Assembly: GCF_002899715.1 (NCBI RefSeq)
Contig: NZ_PPEK01000005.1
Coordinates: forward strand, 62,001 to 126,000
Length of the DNA stretch: 64,000 bases
Direction of reading: 5' to 3'
Origin: Enteroscipio rubneri
Lineage (GTDB): Bacteria; Actinomycetota; Coriobacteriia; Coriobacteriales; Eggerthellaceae
Below, one piece after another: positions 20,107-28,114 of this stretch. Numbering within the stretch: the stretch's first letter is position 1; each line of letters begins with the position of its first letter. A program made the translations under genes and the position numbers. Under the pieces are notes generated by a model. The model saw only the letters and a list, made by a program, of their open reading frames with translations, was not told the origin of the DNA and ran no database searches.

Positions 20107-22197
20107 ATGGCACGAGTTTCGGATACGTACGGCTCGATGGTGTTCAACGAGCACACGATGCAGGAGCGTCTGCCCTCGGCGACGTACAAGAGCCTGCTCA
20201 AAACCATGAAGCAAGGCGAGCCGCTGGAGATAGAGGTGGCCAACGTCGTGGCCCACGCCATGAAGGAGTGGGCAATTGAGAAGGGCGCCACGCACTTCAC
20301 GCACTGGTTCCAGCCCTTGAGCGGCATCACGTCGGAGAAGCACGACAGCTTCATCGATCCCGGCCCCGACGGCCGCGCCATCATGAGCTTCTCTGGCAAG
20401 GAGCTGATCCAGGGCGAGCCGGACGCGTCGTCGTTCCCCTCCGGCGGCCTGCGTGCCACCTTCGAGGCCCGCGGCTACACGGCCTGGGACCCCACGAGCT
20501 ACGCGTTCATCAAGGATGAGGTGCTGTGCATCCCCACTGCGTTCTGCAGCTATACCGGCGAGGCGCTTGACAAGAAGACGCCGCTTCTGCGCTCCATGAG
20601 CGCCATCGACGAGCAGGCCAAGCGCGTGCTCGAGCTGTTCGGGGAGGCACCGGCCCGCGTGACCACCACCGTGGGGTCGGAGCAGGAATACTTCCTCATC
20701 TCAGAGAAGGATTACGCGAAGCGTCAGGACCTCATCATGTGCGGCCGCACGCTGTTCGGCTATCCGCCCTGCAAGGGCCAGGAGCTCGAGGAGCACTACT
20801 TCGGCGCCATCCGCCCGTCGGTGAATGAGTTCATGAAGGAGCTCGACGACGAGCTGTGGAAGATCGGCGTGTCCGCCAAGACCAAGCACAACGAGGTGGC
20901 CCCCGCCCAGCACGAGCTGGCACCCATCTTCACCAACAGCAACCGCGCCATCGACGAGAACCTGCTCACGATGGAGAAGATGCGCCTGCTGGCCAGCCAT
21001 TACGGCTTGGTGTGCCTGCAGCACGAGAAGCCGTTCGAGGGCATCAACGGCTCGGGCAAGCACAACAACTGGTCCATATCGGCCGGCAAGACCAACCTGC
21101 TCGACCCGGGTGAGACGCCCATGGACAACCTGCGCTTCCTCGTGTTCCTGACGGGCGTCATCCAGGCGGTGGACGACTACCAGGAGCTTTTGCGCATGTC
21201 GGTGGCTTCGGCCGGCAACGACCATCGCCTCGGCGCGAACGAGGCCCCGCCCGCCATCATCTCCGTCTTCCTGGGCGATGAGCTGGGGGCCATCGTTGAC
21301 GCGCTCATCGACGACCACGTCTACACCTCGGCCGACAAGGTGGCCATGGATCTGGGCGTGGCCGTGCTGCCGAACTTCCTCAAGGACAACACCGACCGCA
21401 ACCGCACCTCGCCGTTCGCGTTCACGGGCAACAAGTTCGAGTTCCGCATGCCGGGCTCGGCCGTGAACCTGTCGGACTGCAACATGATCCTCAACACGGC
21501 CATGGCGAAGAGCCTGAAAAGCTTCGCCGACGCGATGGAGGGCAAGTCCGGCGAGGAGTTCGAGGCGGCCGCCCTCGCCTACCTCAAAGACGTCCTTGTC
21601 GCGCACCGACGCATCATCTTCAACGGCAACGGCTACGCCGACGAATGGCCGGCGGAGGCCGAGCGCCGCGGCCTGGCGAATCACCGCACGACGGCCGACG
21701 CGCTGCCGTGCTTCGTCGCGCCTGCGAGCATCGCGCTGTTCGAGGAGTTCGGCGTGCTCACCGAGGCCGAGGTGCACAGCCGCTACGAGGTGAAGCTGGA
21801 GAAGTACAACAAGCTCATCAACATCGAGGCACGCACGATGAAGCGCATGGTGCGCCGCGCCTACCTGCCCGCCATCAACGGCTACGCGGCCGAGGTGGCC
21901 GGTCACATCTGCGCGGTGCGCGCCGTGAACGCCGATGCCGAGGTGGGCCAACAGGAGAAGCTGCTGGAGAAGCTGCTGGCCGGTGTGCGCGAGATCGACG
22001 CGCAGCTGCAAGCGCTCGACGCGGCCCATCACGCCAATGTCGAGATCGCCGACCAACAGGAGCGCGCGAGCGACAACGCGCACCGCGTCCTCCCTATCAT
22101 GGAGAAGCTCCGCGCCGCCGTGGATGCCATCGAGGTCGTCGTCGACCGCGACCACTGGCCCGTGCCCACCTACAACGACCTGCTGTTCTACATGTAA
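20107..22197 (+). CDS. glnN: Glutamine synthetase type III
   Basis: Type III enzymes make glutamine from glutamate, ammonia and ATP and are about 700 aa, longer than types I and II; this one is 696 aa. Family stretches include MVFNEHTMQERLP near the start, THFTHWFQPLSGITSEKHDSF, the ATP-site region GSGKHNNWS, AGNDHRLGANEAPPAI, and RTSPFAFTGNKFEFR near the metal site. The ATG at 20107 follows a GAGGAG ribosome site; the open frame upstream is not conserved in character and overlaps the pyrG promoter. It stands alone as a transcription unit ended by a hairpin at 22200-22225. Confidence 0.95.
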   Translation: MARVSDTYGSMVFNEHTMQERLPSATYKSLLKTMKQGEPLEIEVANVVAHAMKEWAIEKGATHFTHWFQPLSGITSEKHDSFIDPGPDGRAIMSFSGKELIQGEPDASSFPSGGLRATFEARGYTAWDPTSYAFIKDEVLCIPTAFCSYTGEALDKKTPLLRSMSAIDEQAKRVLELFGEAPARVTTTVGSEQEYFLISEKDYAKRQDLIMCGRTLFGYPPCKGQELEEHYFGAIRPSVNEFMKELDDELWKIGVSAKTKHNEVAPAQHELAPIFTNSNRAIDENLLTMEKMRLLASHYGLVCLQHEKPFEGINGSGKHNNWSISAGKTNLLDPGETPMDNLRFLVFLTGVIQAVDDYQELLRMSVASAGNDHRLGANEAPPAIISVFLGDELGAIVDALIDDHVYTSADKVAMDLGVAVLPNFLKDNTDRNRTSPFAFTGNKFEFRMPGSAVNLSDCNMILNTAMAKSLKSFADAMEGKSGEEFEAAALAYLKDVLVAHRRIIFNGNGYADEWPAEAERRGLANHRTTADALPCFVAPASIALFEEFGVLTEAEVHSRYEVKLEKYNKLINIEARTMKRMVRRAYLPAINGYAAEVAGHICAVRAVNADAEVGQQEKLLEKLLAGVREIDAQLQALDAAHHANVEIADQQERASDNAHRVLPIMEKLRAAVDAIEVVVDRDHWPVPTYNDLLFYM

Positions 22198-22199
22198 GG

Positions 22200-22225
22200 T
22201 TTCGGCGGCTTGCCAGCCGCCGAAA
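22200..22225 (+). terminator. Hairpin terminator after glnN
   Basis: TTTCGGCGGCT (22200-22210) pairs with AGCCGCCGAAA (22215-22225) over a 4-base loop just after the glnN stop. Confidence 0.65.
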
Positions 22226-22358
22226 CTACTCGACGCTGCGAAGGGCCCTTAGTTCCGATCTTGCCCTTTTTCTACCTTTGCGTACTATATCTATGCGAGG
22301 AAAAGGCGTCTGCCCGTGGATAGCCGGCTTCTGCAGAAGACGGGAGCTGGTATCCTTC

Positions 22359-22395
22359 GGACCCCCCCGGCTTGCTGCGAACCGGGGGGGGGTCC
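22359..22395 (-). terminator. GC hairpin terminator after dapL
   Basis: GGAC-C7-GG (22359-22370) pairs with CC-G9-TCC (22382-22395), just beyond the dapL stop on the minus strand. The C and G runs are unequal (7 C's in one arm, 9 G's in the other). Confidence 0.6.
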
Positions 22396-22411
22396 GCTTG
22401 CTCCCTCGCTT

Positions 22412-23572
22412 CTACGCCATCGTCTCCTTGATGCGGCGAACGGCCTCGAGCAGGCGATCGTCGGGCGTGGTGAGCGAGATGCGCACGTAGCCCTCGCCGC
22501 CGGGGCCGTAGCCGCTGCCCGGCGTGACGATGACGTGCGCGCGCACCAACAGCTTCGTGGCGAACGACTCGCTCGTCTCGCCGGCGGGCACCTTCGCCCA
22601 CACGTAGATGGTGGCCCTCGGCGCATCGCACGAAAGCCCGATAGCGCGCAGTGCCTCCACCACCAGATCGCGACGGCGCCGGTAGAGCGCGCAGAGGTCG
22701 GCCACGCACTGCTGGTCGCCGGAAAGCGCGGCGATGGCGGCGTCCTGCACGGCGGCGAACTGTCCGGAGTCCAGGTTGTTCTTCACCATACCCAATGCCT
22801 GCACGGCGGCCTCGTTGCCGCAGCAAAACGCGATGCGCCAACCGGTCATGTTGTAGGACTTCGACAGGCTGAAGAACTCGATGCAGCACTCCTTCGCGCG
22901 CGGCCGCTCCAAGATGGAGGGCGCGCGGTAGCCGTCGAAGCAGATGTCGCAGTAGGCGTTGTCGTGCGCGAGCAACAGGTCGTGCTCGAGGCAGAACGCG
23001 ATGGCGGTGTCGAAGTACCCCTCGGTGGCGCAGGCGCCGGTGGGATTGTTCGGGTAGCCCAGGAACATGATCTTCGCCTTCGCCAGCACGTCGGCGGGCA
23101 CCTGCGCGAAGTCGGCCAGAAAGCCGTCTTCCTCGCGCATGGGCATGAAGAAGGTGTTCGCACTTTGCAGCGTAGCGCCGCCGGAGTACACAGGGTAGCC
23201 GATGGACGGCGCGAGCACCCAGTCGCCGGGATCCACGAACGCGGTGTGCAAGTGTGCAATGCCCTCCTTGCTGCCGATGAGCGCGAGCACCTCGCGCTCA
23301 GGGTCCACCTCCACGCCGAAACGTGAGCGCATCCAGTCGGTGCAGGTCGTGCGGTACGCGAGCGAGCCGGCGTAGTCGGGATACCGATGGTTTTCCGGCT
23401 TGCGGATGGCGGCGGCCATGGCTTCCACGATATGTGGCGGCGTGGGCGTGTCGGGGTCGCCGATGCCGAGGGAGATGACGTCGGCGCCCTGCGCTCTGAG
23501 CGCGTCGCGCTTCGCATCGATCTGGGCGAACAGGTAGGGTGCCATGCGGTCGAGGCAGGCGGCGGTTCTCAT
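22412..23572 (-). CDS. dapL: LL-diaminopimelate aminotransferase
   Basis: DapL converts tetrahydrodipicolinate directly to LL-diaminopimelate in lysine and cell-wall synthesis, bypassing the succinylase route. The 386-aa fold type I PLP enzyme has ISLGIGDPDTPTPPHIVEAM, the substrate segment YPNNPTGACAT, and the PLP lysine in FFSLSKSYNMTGWRIAF. Sequence character and its linkage to dapF support DapL over a general class I aminotransferase. It overlaps the dapF stop by ATGA, so the two consecutive steps of the pathway are coupled. A GC hairpin follows. Confidence 0.9.
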   Translation of the reverse strand: MRTAACLDRMAPYLFAQIDAKRDALRAQGADVISLGIGDPDTPTPPHIVEAMAAAIRKPENHRYPDYAGSLAYRTTCTDWMRSRFGVEVDPEREVLALIGSKEGIAHLHTAFVDPGDWVLAPSIGYPVYSGGATLQSANTFFMPMREEDGFLADFAQVPADVLAKAKIMFLGYPNNPTGACATEGYFDTAIAFCLEHDLLLAHDNAYCDICFDGYRAPSILERPRAKECCIEFFSLSKSYNMTGWRIAFCCGNEAAVQALGMVKNNLDSGQFAAVQDAAIAALSGDQQCVADLCALYRRRRDLVVEALRAIGLSCDAPRATIYVWAKVPAGETSESFATKLLVRAHVIVTPGSGYGPGGEGYVRISLTTPDDRLLEAVRRIKETMA

Positions 23573-24471
23573 GCAGGGTTCCTTTCTCGCAGGGATACGG
23601 TGCCGCGGAACGACTCTGCGGCCGGGCCGGTCATCATGACGTGCCCGTCGTCGGCCCAACGGATGTGCAGCGCGCCTCCGCGCAGCAGCACGTCGGTCTC
23701 GCGAGTCGCGCGGCCGGTCAGGCAGGCCGCCACGGCCGTCGCGCACGCGCCCGTGCCGCAGGCGAGCGTCTCGCCGCACCCGCGCTCGTACACGCGCATC
23801 GCGATGCCGTGCGGCCCGACGACGGCGAACTCCACGTTCGCCTTCTCGGGGAAGGCGGGGTGAGATTCGAAGAACGCCCCGATCGTGTCCACGTCGAACA
23901 CGTCGAGATCGACGTCGTCCAGGAAGCACACCGCGTGCGGGTTGCCCATCGACACGCACGCGAACGCGAACGGCCCCCAGGGCGAGTCGAGCGAGAGCGC
24001 GCCCGCGAACGGCTCGCCGAAGAGCGCCACCGCATCGGGCTCGGCGTCCACCGGCACGAGCGCCGGGTCGAGCACGGGCCGCCCCATATCCACCGTGGCG
24101 CGCGTCAGCATCCCCGCGGCGTCCACCTCGAATGCGATGGGCCGCGGGCCGGCGGGTGTGTCGGCCACGAGCTTCCCGTTCGCCGCCGGCACGTATCCGT
24201 TGTCGACCAGGAACTTCGCGAAGCAGCGTACGCCGTTGCCGCACATCTGGGCGGGCGTGCCGTCGGCGTTTACGTAGTGCATGTAGGCTGCGCATCCGGG
24301 TTGCGGGGAAGGACGGACAACGATCACGCCGTCGGCCCCGATGCCAAAATGACGGTCGCACATATGCGCTATCTGGCCGGGCGAGAGGTCGATGCCCTTC
24401 GCAAGCCCGTCGAGCAGGATGAAATCGTTTCCCAAGCCTTGCAGCTTGGCGAACGGGAGGATGTCTTGCAT
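23569..24471 (-). CDS. dapF: Diaminopimelate epimerase
   Basis: DapF converts LL- to meso-diaminopimelate without a cofactor, using two cysteines. Both are visible in the 300-aa sequence: ADGTPAQMCGNGVRCFAKF and ERGCGETLACGTGACATAVAA. The N-terminal LQGLGNDFILLDG is the standard family start. The ATG at 24471 has AAAGGAGC before it; a longer upstream frame was rejected. It is the first gene of a two-gene dapF-dapL operon on the minus strand. Confidence 0.96.
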   Translation of the reverse strand: MQDILPFAKLQGLGNDFILLDGLAKGIDLSPGQIAHMCDRHFGIGADGVIVVRPSPQPGCAAYMHYVNADGTPAQMCGNGVRCFAKFLVDNGYVPAANGKLVADTPAGPRPIAFEVDAAGMLTRATVDMGRPVLDPALVPVDAEPDAVALFGEPFAGALSLDSPWGPFAFACVSMGNPHAVCFLDDVDLDVFDVDTIGAFFESHPAFPEKANVEFAVVGPHGIAMRVYERGCGETLACGTGACATAVAACLTGRATRETDVLLRGGALHIRWADDGHVMMTGPAAESFRGTVSLRERNPA

Positions 24472-24772
24472 GCGGGCTCCTTTGCGGTTCGGATCGTTGC
24501 CCCGCATGGTAAACCCGCTCGGCCCTTGCACCCGCCGATTTAACAGAGCTTTTACCTTCGCGCGGTCGGTCGTTCATGGGCGCCGACGTACCGTCGGCTC
24601 GTCGGACGCTCCGAATGTTACTTCATCAGCAGCGTTTCTCGACCGTTGACGGCTTTCCATAAAACGTCGACTGACACGCGGGGGAGGCGCGCGGTATGCT
24701 GAGGGCAGCGGTCATGCTGGCCGCGAGGTTGGGAGTGGCGGCGCGCCCGTCGCCGGAAGAAAGGATGCACGA
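24472..24772. other. Divergent gap between dapF and aldehyde dehydrogenase
   Basis: No gene, clear hairpin or convincing promoter pair was seen here. It must hold promoters for both divergent units. Confidence 0.4.
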
Positions 24773-26257
24773 ATGGAAAATCCCGCTCAGAAATCCTACC
24801 AGCTCTACATCGACGGCCAATGGGTTGACGCCTCGGACGGGGGCACGCTCGATGTGTTCTGCCCCGCCAACGGCGAGCAGCTCTCCACCATCGCCGACGC
24901 CACGAAAGACGACGTCGACCGCGCGGTCGACGCGGCGTGGAGGGCCTTCGAGATCTGGGGCAAGACCGACAAGGCCGAGCGCGCCATCATCCTGAACAAG
25001 GTCGCCGACGTCATCGAGGCCAACGCCGAGAAGCTCGCGCTGCTCGAGTCGCTCGACAACGGCAAGCCCATCCGCGAGACGCGCGCCATCGACGTGGCGT
25101 ACTCCGTCGACCACTTCCGCTACTTCGCCGGCGTGCTCCTGGCCGACACCGGCGAGGCCGATATGCTTCCCGGCAATATGATGTCCCTCGTGCTGCACGA
25201 GCCCATCGGTGTCGTGGGCCAGATCGTGCCGTGGAACTTCCCATTCCTCATGGCCGCCTGGAAGCTGGCCCCGGTGCTCGCCGCCGGCGACTGCACGGTG
25301 TTCAAGCCGTCGTCCACCACCTCGCTCACGGTATTGGAGCTGGCGAAGCTCACCGAGGGTATCATCCCGGCCGGCGTGTTCAACGTGGTCACGGGCCGCG
25401 GCTCGAAGTCGGGCCAGTACATCCTCGACAATCCCAAGATCAGCAAGCTCGCGTTCACCGGCTCCACCGAGGTGGGCCGCGACGTGGCCCGTGCGGCTGC
25501 CGAGCGCCTGATCCCAGCCACGCTGGAGCTGGGCGGCAAGTCCGCCAACATCATCTTCCCCGACTGCAAGTGGGACATGATGCTGGACGGCGTGCAGCTG
25601 GGTATCCTGTTCAACCAGGGCCAGGTGTGCTGCGCCGGCAGCCGCATCTTCGTGCACGAGGACATCTACGACAAGTTCGTCGAGGACGCGTGCGAGGCGT
25701 TCTCGAAGGTGAAGGTCGGTATGCCTTGGGAGGACGACACCCAGATGGGCAGCCAGATCGACCAAGGCCAGATGAACAAGATCCTCGACTACATTGAGAT
25801 TGCCAAGCAGGAGGGCGGACGCGTCCTCTGCGGCGGCGAGCGCGCCACCGAGGGCGAGCTGGCCAAAGGCGCGTTCCTCAAGCCGACGCTCATCGAGGTG
25901 CCCAACAACTCGTGCCGCGTGGCGCAGGAGGAGATCTTCGGCCCCGTGGCCGTGGTCATCAAGTTCAAGGACGAGCAGGAGGTCATCGACCTGGCCAACG
26001 ACTCGGTCTACGGCCTGGGCGGCGCCGTGTGGACCCGTGACATCAACCGCGCCTTCCGCGTGGCGCAGGGCGTGCGCACGGGCCGCATGTGGGTGAACAC
26101 CTACAACCAGATCCCGTCCGGCGCGCCGTTCGGAGGCTATAAGGAGTCCGGCATCGGTCGCGAGACGCACAAGGTCATGCTCGAGCACTACACCCAGACG
26201 AAGAACATCATGATCAACCTCGGCGAGGAGCCCAGCGGGTTCTACCCTGAGAGCTAG
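24773..26257 (+). CDS. NAD(P)-dependent aldehyde dehydrogenase
   Basis: The 494-aa protein belongs to the classical ALDH superfamily, oxidising aldehydes to acids. Motifs in order are GVVGQIVPWNFPFLMAAWK (cofactor domain), FKPSSTTSLTVLELAKL, the GSTEVGRDVA nucleotide site, the general-base glutamate in TLELGGKSANII, the nucleophile in FNQGQVCCAGSRIF, and QEEIFGPVAVV near the end. The length is usual. The ribosome site GAAAGGATG lies before the ATG. It is monocistronic with a strong terminator, and substrate is not predictable; betaine-aldehyde or broad aliphatic aldehyde dehydrogenases are the nearest kinds in general appearance. Confidence 0.92.
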   Translation: MENPAQKSYQLYIDGQWVDASDGGTLDVFCPANGEQLSTIADATKDDVDRAVDAAWRAFEIWGKTDKAERAIILNKVADVIEANAEKLALLESLDNGKPIRETRAIDVAYSVDHFRYFAGVLLADTGEADMLPGNMMSLVLHEPIGVVGQIVPWNFPFLMAAWKLAPVLAAGDCTVFKPSSTTSLTVLELAKLTEGIIPAGVFNVVTGRGSKSGQYILDNPKISKLAFTGSTEVGRDVARAAAERLIPATLELGGKSANIIFPDCKWDMMLDGVQLGILFNQGQVCCAGSRIFVHEDIYDKFVEDACEAFSKVKVGMPWEDDTQMGSQIDQGQMNKILDYIEIAKQEGGRVLCGGERATEGELAKGAFLKPTLIEVPNNSCRVAQEEIFGPVAVVIKFKDEQEVIDLANDSVYGLGGAVWTRDINRAFRVAQGVRTGRMWVNTYNQIPSGAPFGGYKESGIGRETHKVMLEHYTQTKNIMINLGEEPSGFYPES

Positions 26258-26281
26258 CGCTTCCTTCCAGCACGGTATGAG

Positions 26282-26311
26282 ACGGGGCCCGGCAAGTATG
26301 CCGGGCCCCGT
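26282..26311 (+). terminator. Terminator after aldehyde dehydrogenase
   Basis: A perfect 12-bp stem, ACGGGGCCCGGC (26282-26293) with GCCGGGCCCCGT (26300-26311), has a 6-base loop. The following bases are only partly T-rich. Confidence 0.65.
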
Positions 26312-26423
26312 TCCGTTCGATCCTTGGTTTCTGCGTCCGGGCGTGCGGCGGCTTCTTCGCCGCCGTTGCCCTCGTGCGACATGCGCGCAGGCCGGATTCG
26401 AGCATGCAGATCGAATGCCGCAC

Positions 26424-26903
26424 TTATTCGAACAGGGATTCATCCTCGCTGTCCGAGTCGGCATCCCACGAGTTCGAGTCCGCGAAGTCCAGAAACGCTT
26501 CGGGAGCGATGTCCATGCGCAGTCCGTCTTCGCCGAAGGAGGAGTCGAAGAACGCCTCGAGCTTAGCGCGATTCTCTTCGTCGGCAGGTTCCTTGAGCCA
26601 GACCCAGGCTGCCACAGGCTCGCCTTCGTCTTGGAAGTCGGCTCCGAGACCGCCGTCGAGGTTTGGTGCGCCCGGCGTAAAGAACCTATCATTGACGGCG
26701 AAGTGCCCTGCGAACGTCATGCGCGTCTCGACGTCGGGAACCGACTCGTCGACGACGTTCGATCGCTCGTAGAACACGACGCGCGTGCCGTCGGGTCCTT
26801 CGATGAAGCGGGTCGATCCGAGGCCGGCGAGGGCGGAGTACGCGGAGAAGGCCCCTCCCATGCCGGAGGGCATCGCGAAGGGATCCGGGGTTCCGTTTTC
26901 CAT
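26424..26903 (-). CDS. Hypothetical acidic protein (159 aa)
   Basis: Not recognised. The protein is soluble, strongly acidic, and has no signal peptide or membrane segment. The first third is Gly/Ala/Ser-rich, and the C-terminus is a run of Asp, Ser and Glu. ATG 26903 is chosen because GGAAAGGA lies 6 bases before it, whereas the ATG two codons upstream is abutted by that same site. It lies between the aldehyde dehydrogenase and the TetR regulator on the opposite strand to the former; function is unknown. Confidence 0.6.
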   Translation of the reverse strand: MENGTPDPFAMPSGMGGAFSAYSALAGLGSTRFIEGPDGTRVVFYERSNVVDESVPDVETRMTFAGHFAVNDRFFTPGAPNLDGGLGADFQDEGEPVAAWVWLKEPADEENRAKLEAFFDSSFGEDGLRMDIAPEAFLDFADSNSWDADSDSEDESLFE

Positions 26904-27015
26904 ATGCATTCCTTTCCCATAAGCGGATTCAGGTTGGGGCGACGCAAGGCCGCATGGCAGCAGTGTAACAGCTCCTGCGCTCCGTGCGCCTCCGTTTCCG
27001 TTCCGTTGACGGACG

Positions 27016-27669
27016 TCAAAGATTGCGCCGCAGCTGGGCTTCCTTGATCTGCATCTCGATGGAGCTATGTATGATGTTGGCGAACGGGCCGGCTTGGCCT
27101 GTCAGCCGCTCGGAGAGGGGCTGGTCGCATTTGCGGATATGGTAGTACAGAAACGCGCATGTGTAGAACTCCGCCAGGAACTGGATGTTTTCCTCGGGGA
27201 GGTAGCGGTTCGATAGGATGATGTGGATATCGCGGCGCAACGCCGGCAGGTAGAGATTGTACAGGTAATTGCGGAGCGAATAAGGATTGTTGTCCATGAG
27301 AGCCTGGGTGTAGAAAGTGCGTTTCGCCTCTAGGACGTTGCCGAAGCACTCGAAGAAATCGGAATGGTCGAGCGAGCGGACACCGGACTTCTGTAGGATG
27401 TAGTAGGGGAACTGCGACGCCGAATCGCCGATGTTCTCCTCGTATACGAGCGCGCTCTCGGGGAACCGTTTCTTCAGCTCCTGCCCAAGATCGTAGCGGA
27501 AGATCCATGTGATGAGGGAATCCTTGTTCTCGAAATGATAGTAGAACGTCTTGCGGTTCTTGCCGGTTCGTTCGATGATGTCGCTGATCGATACCTTCTT
27601 CAGCGGCGTTTCGTCGCAGAGCTCGACGAACGTGTCCGCGATGAGGAGCATCGTGCTGAGCGCGTTCAT
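27016..27669 (-). CDS. TetR-family transcriptional regulator
   Basis: The 217-aa protein has a TetR helix-turn-helix at residues 10-55, with KKVSISDIIERTGKNRKTFYYHFENKDSL, followed by a helical ligand-sensing domain rich in Tyr and Phe. The C-terminal domain is of the kind with YNLYLPALRRDIHIILSNRY, seen in DhaS-like members. The start 27669 has AAGG 6 bases upstream; an in-frame ATG at 27771 would add 34 residues without a ribosome site. It is divergent from the flavoenzyme at 28115, which is its probable target. Confidence 0.88.
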   Translation of the reverse strand: MNALSTMLLIADTFVELCDETPLKKVSISDIIERTGKNRKTFYYHFENKDSLITWIFRYDLGQELKKRFPESALVYEENIGDSASQFPYYILQKSGVRSLDHSDFFECFGNVLEAKRTFYTQALMDNNPYSLRNYLYNLYLPALRRDIHIILSNRYLPEENIQFLAEFYTCAFLYYHIRKCDQPLSERLTGQAGPFANIIHSSIEMQIKEAQLRRNL

Positions 27670-28114
27670 GATGGACCTTGCCTCACTCTCGATTGCAGTG
27701 CTAAAGCGCGTTCTCAGGCATCGTCGTACGTGGCGATCGGTGCTGTTGGACAAAAAGTAGTATATGTGCAAAACTTCCTTTCGTAAACCCCCAGAAGTGC
27801 AGGAAGTATGTCCTAAAGCGGCCTTGTGATACGACCGATTGTTGCAAAGAAGCCGCTAAAGCGCCGATTCGATCCAACAATACATCCCATCTGTCCATCG
27901 TCACTCGAATAACGATCACGTACAATACATACTTAGAGACTGCGCGGAATCAGATGTTCCGCGTGGACGTGGGCGAGAGTGCACCGAGGGCATCCGACGG
28001 GGATCGCGAGACGAGAAGGATCGGCGCCGCGCGCTCCCGGGGCTTTACGAGCGCCGCACGGGGCATACCGCAGGTAAGAACGCTTTGCAAAGCGAAGCGG
28101 AAAGGGGTTTTGAC
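27670..28114. promoter_or_regulatory. Divergent control region between tetR and flavoenzyme genes
   Basis: The 445-base gap has no gene. AAGTATGT (27804-27811) recurs inverted as ACATACTT (27927-27934), and CGCGGAA (27943-27949) is inverted as TTCCGCG (27957-27963) with a 7-base spacer. Either pair could be an operator for the neighbouring TetR protein. Confidence 0.4.
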
